Both the position numbers and the translations under genes were made by a program. A stretch of 64,000 nucleotides of DNA from Rotaria socialis (lineage: Eukaryota; Rotifera; Eurotatoria; Philodinida; Philodinidae): contig CAJNYU010004516.1 in assembly GCA_905331475.1 (NCBI GenBank), positions 1 to 64,000 on the forward strand. Direction: 5' to 3'. The notes beneath the pieces are model-generated. The model made no database searches and was not told the origin of the DNA. It worked only from the letters and a program-made list of their open reading frames with translations. Positions 61,903 to 64,000 of the stretch are shown here, piece by piece; within the stretch, counting starts at the first letter, position 1, and each line of letters opens with the position of its first letter.

Positions 61903-63311
61903 TCAAAAATGAAACGGTGAAATATTGATTCGAATTACATAAATTGTATGTAAACGACGACGATGATGTTGAGATGAATATTTACCATTGAGTTCATTAT
62001 TGTATACATGTATTTCCAATTCATACTCATGTGAATCAAATAATGTTTGATTTGTTTTTAGATCAATGCCATCAATTATAAACGGAAGAGGCATATTCGG
62101 ATTACTTTTATCAAACAGTTTTATCAAAGTTCTATTTCGATTTACTATAGGTAAACTGAAAAATGTTCGATTTGATGATGTTAACCTTGACAGAGCAATA
62201 AATCTATGACGAATATAAATAGGTTGACGAGGACGACATGATGATAAACGTTGATAACATTTTAATAAACAATCATTTTCATTTTGACGTATGTAACCAA
62301 CAGGACACGGAATATCTATACATTCGTAAGCGCCTCGAGTATTGAAACATGTACGATCTTGGCCACACTCAATTTGAAATTGATGACATTCATTAATATC
62401 TAATTATACGGTATTTGAAAGAAATTATTGGTAGAAATAAGACAACGAAACAAACCTTGACATTGCCCTGAATTGTTCATTTTAAATCCAATTGGACAAT
62501 AACATCGATAAGATCCTACCTGATTTTCACACATATATTGGCATATAGTTGTATGTTCAATACATTCATCAATATCTATGAAAATGAAAACGATATGATC
62601 AAAACATATTAAATCTATTTTGTCGGTAGATGTAAATTATATTTAATAGTTTCACTAACAAATATTCTTTTGATGTAGTAATTCTGTGTTTGAAAATTAG
62701 AAAGATAGGAATTTCTTAACTATTAGAGACAACTAACCAAATACTTATAGAACATGGAAGAATATTTTTCTTGAGACATATTCTGAATTGTTTCATTAAA
62801 ATATTATTTAGTGTATGTTTAAATCTATTATCTTGAACTAAATATGAGATGTTAAAATATACCTTCACATAATCCAGTTTCGAAATTTTTTCTATATCCT
62901 TTTTCACATATATCAGATTGGCAGTTGTTGCACTCTATAAAAAAAATGAGACAAATATGTTTATATCACATGCTCGCCGATGTCTAATACCATGGCAAAA
63001 TTCGCCTTTACGTTCAAAACCATCGGGACATATCGAACTTTCATTTAATTCTAATATTGGTTCAATAAACCATTCAAGTGTTTCTTCGTTTTCATTATAA
63101 ATTGGTACTAGTAGATGTGAGGAAAATATTGAAATCAATAAATTTAACAAATAAGTTGTCTTACTTGTAAACATCTTTTTTAGATGATGTACAGGAGCTT
63201 TGAAAGTTGTCGGATATGCCTTATTCGGTGTGCATTTAATTGTTTGACTATAATTGTAGGCTAACATTTCTTTTCCAAGTAGAAAACCACTTGAAAATGT
63301 ACGAAAATGAC
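61903..63311 (-). CDS. Fibulin-like calcium-binding EGF protein, 3' part (5 exons seen)
   Basis: Minus-strand exons 63311-63165, 63107-62991, 62934-62863, 62575-62456 and 62399-61903 all join in phase 1 through GT-AG introns. The order is a segment GHFRTFSSGFLLGKEMLAYN, a Cys-containing piece (SSICPDGFERKGEFCH), an EGF-like piece (ECNNCQSDICEKGYRKN), a cbEGF (DIDECIEHTTICQYMC, GSYRCYCPIGF), a second cbEGF (DINECHQFQIECGQDRTC) and a cysteine-poor C-terminal domain. That last domain begins CYQRLSSCRPRQPIYIRHRF and ends TIYVIRINISPFHF, like the fibulin-type C-terminal module. DI(D/N)EC starts are Ca-binding. Fibulins and hemicentins are secreted matrix proteins. Phase-1 EGF exons are typical of this class. 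The 5' end lies outside the window, so fibulin and hemicentin cannot be told apart. Confidence 0.82.
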
Positions 63312-64000
63312 CTAAATTTAAAAGCAAAATCATGTAAGATTTGTTCACATTATTCATTTACTCTCAACAGAAATTAATATTCAAATATATCATGGATGGA
63401 CAAATCATTTCAGATTATATGTAATGACAAGACAGAATTATTTAATTTTTCAGTATCGTTGTGTGGCATAACATATTTTGCATCAGATTGTTAGATTAAA
63501 ACTCTAGAAATACTTTAGATCAAATTAATGTCCTTTGATATTTTCCAGTTTCTACTTGTTTCTTATTTTAATGTTTTTCTTAGAAGTAACTCTCATACGT
63601 TTATTATTCAACTACTTTTTTGAACAGTTAAGCAAGATTGTATTATCATACGTATGTCTTTATGTCAAATTCCTAAGCTATGTAATTTTACCACGCTATT
63701 AGTTTTAGCAAAATAAATTATTCGTACATTCACTTGATACAAAGAAGTCTCAGTAACTTTCAGTATAACGACATAATCATTAGATTGCCTTAAAAGTTTT
63801 GAAAATTAATATTTTATTTAAGAAAATAGAAGAATAATATATTGGACCAATTTGAGCAGATGTCTCCGGTCAAAATAACCCGTTGTTATTTTTAATGAGC
63901 TAGCCAACTGAGACAAACTACAAAAGCGGCAACTTTCTTTTGGATTCATTTTAAATCATAGTGGCAAAATTAAAAATTAAACAACATTAAAATTGTATGA
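63312..64000 (-). other. Intron of the fibulin-like gene, running off the window
   Basis: Upstream (on the minus strand) of the acceptor TTTTAAATTTAG at 63312 no further exon was found before the window end. No other features were seen. Confidence 0.5.

Noticed and set aside
1-64000. CRISPR arrays, bacterial operons, rRNA or tRNA genes, the known bdelloid spliced-leader RNA gene
   Set aside because: No spaced identical repeats, no tRNA-type box A/B pairs and no leader-RNA sequence were recognised by eye; a covariance-model search would be needed to exclude small RNAs.

Overview
This window is nuclear DNA from an invertebrate animal, most likely a bdelloid rotifer (Rotaria/Adineta type); that assignment is inferred. 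The evidence is AT-rich sequence, many short GT-AG introns (about 50-100 bp), animal-only gene families (NOX5, EP400/Domino, NOC4L, POGLUT1, sideroflexin, fibulin-like EGF protein), an F-box-like gene of the kind abundant in bdelloids, and several 3' splice acceptors placed directly before start codons, as expected if a spliced leader is added in trans. Assembly breaks are visible: single Ns at 301, 2371, 20755 and 49226, and a 100-N gap at 43800-43899.

Layout. 1-150 looks like the end of a dispersed repeat. 1196-5604 (-) and 7024-9435 (+) are two divergent GIMAP/AIG1-like GTPases with a Cys/His-rich tail; the plus copy has an in-frame TGA. 9465-12259 is transposon-rich: two MITE-like elements and a decayed hAT element. 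12260-15471 holds no convincing gene. 15472-25455 (+) is a 22-exon EP400/Domino chromatin remodeller whose exons join to one open frame of 2449 aa. It is followed by a NOC4L gene lacking its N-terminal half (25798-27983) and a convergent intronless POGLUT1 (28181-29464, -). Then come a bZIP factor (29965-32329), a CUB/LDLa single-pass membrane protein (34008-35204), a poor region with possible gene remnants (35205-40805), mitochondrial sideroflexin-5 (40806-42686) and a microtubule-inner-protein-like gene cut by the N gap (43317-43799). After that are a truncated F-box-like gene (46753-47272), a mucin-like membrane protein broken at an N (48883-49242), a 17-exon NOX5-type NADPH oxidase (50082-59623), a small secreted protein (61243-61692), and the 3' part of a fibulin-like gene (61903-63311, -) that leaves the window.

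The most striking object is the NADPH oxidase. It has four EF-hands, six membrane helices with both haem-binding His pairs, and a full FAD/NADPH domain. Between helices 3 and 4, in the loop expected to be extracellular, it carries a Kunitz/BPTI-like domain. Its introns host two non-autonomous DNA transposons, one a hAT-type element with near-ideal termini and an exact 8-bp target duplication. The genes are otherwise unrelated housekeeping and cell-surface functions; I see no operon-like pathway logic apart from the GTPase pair.
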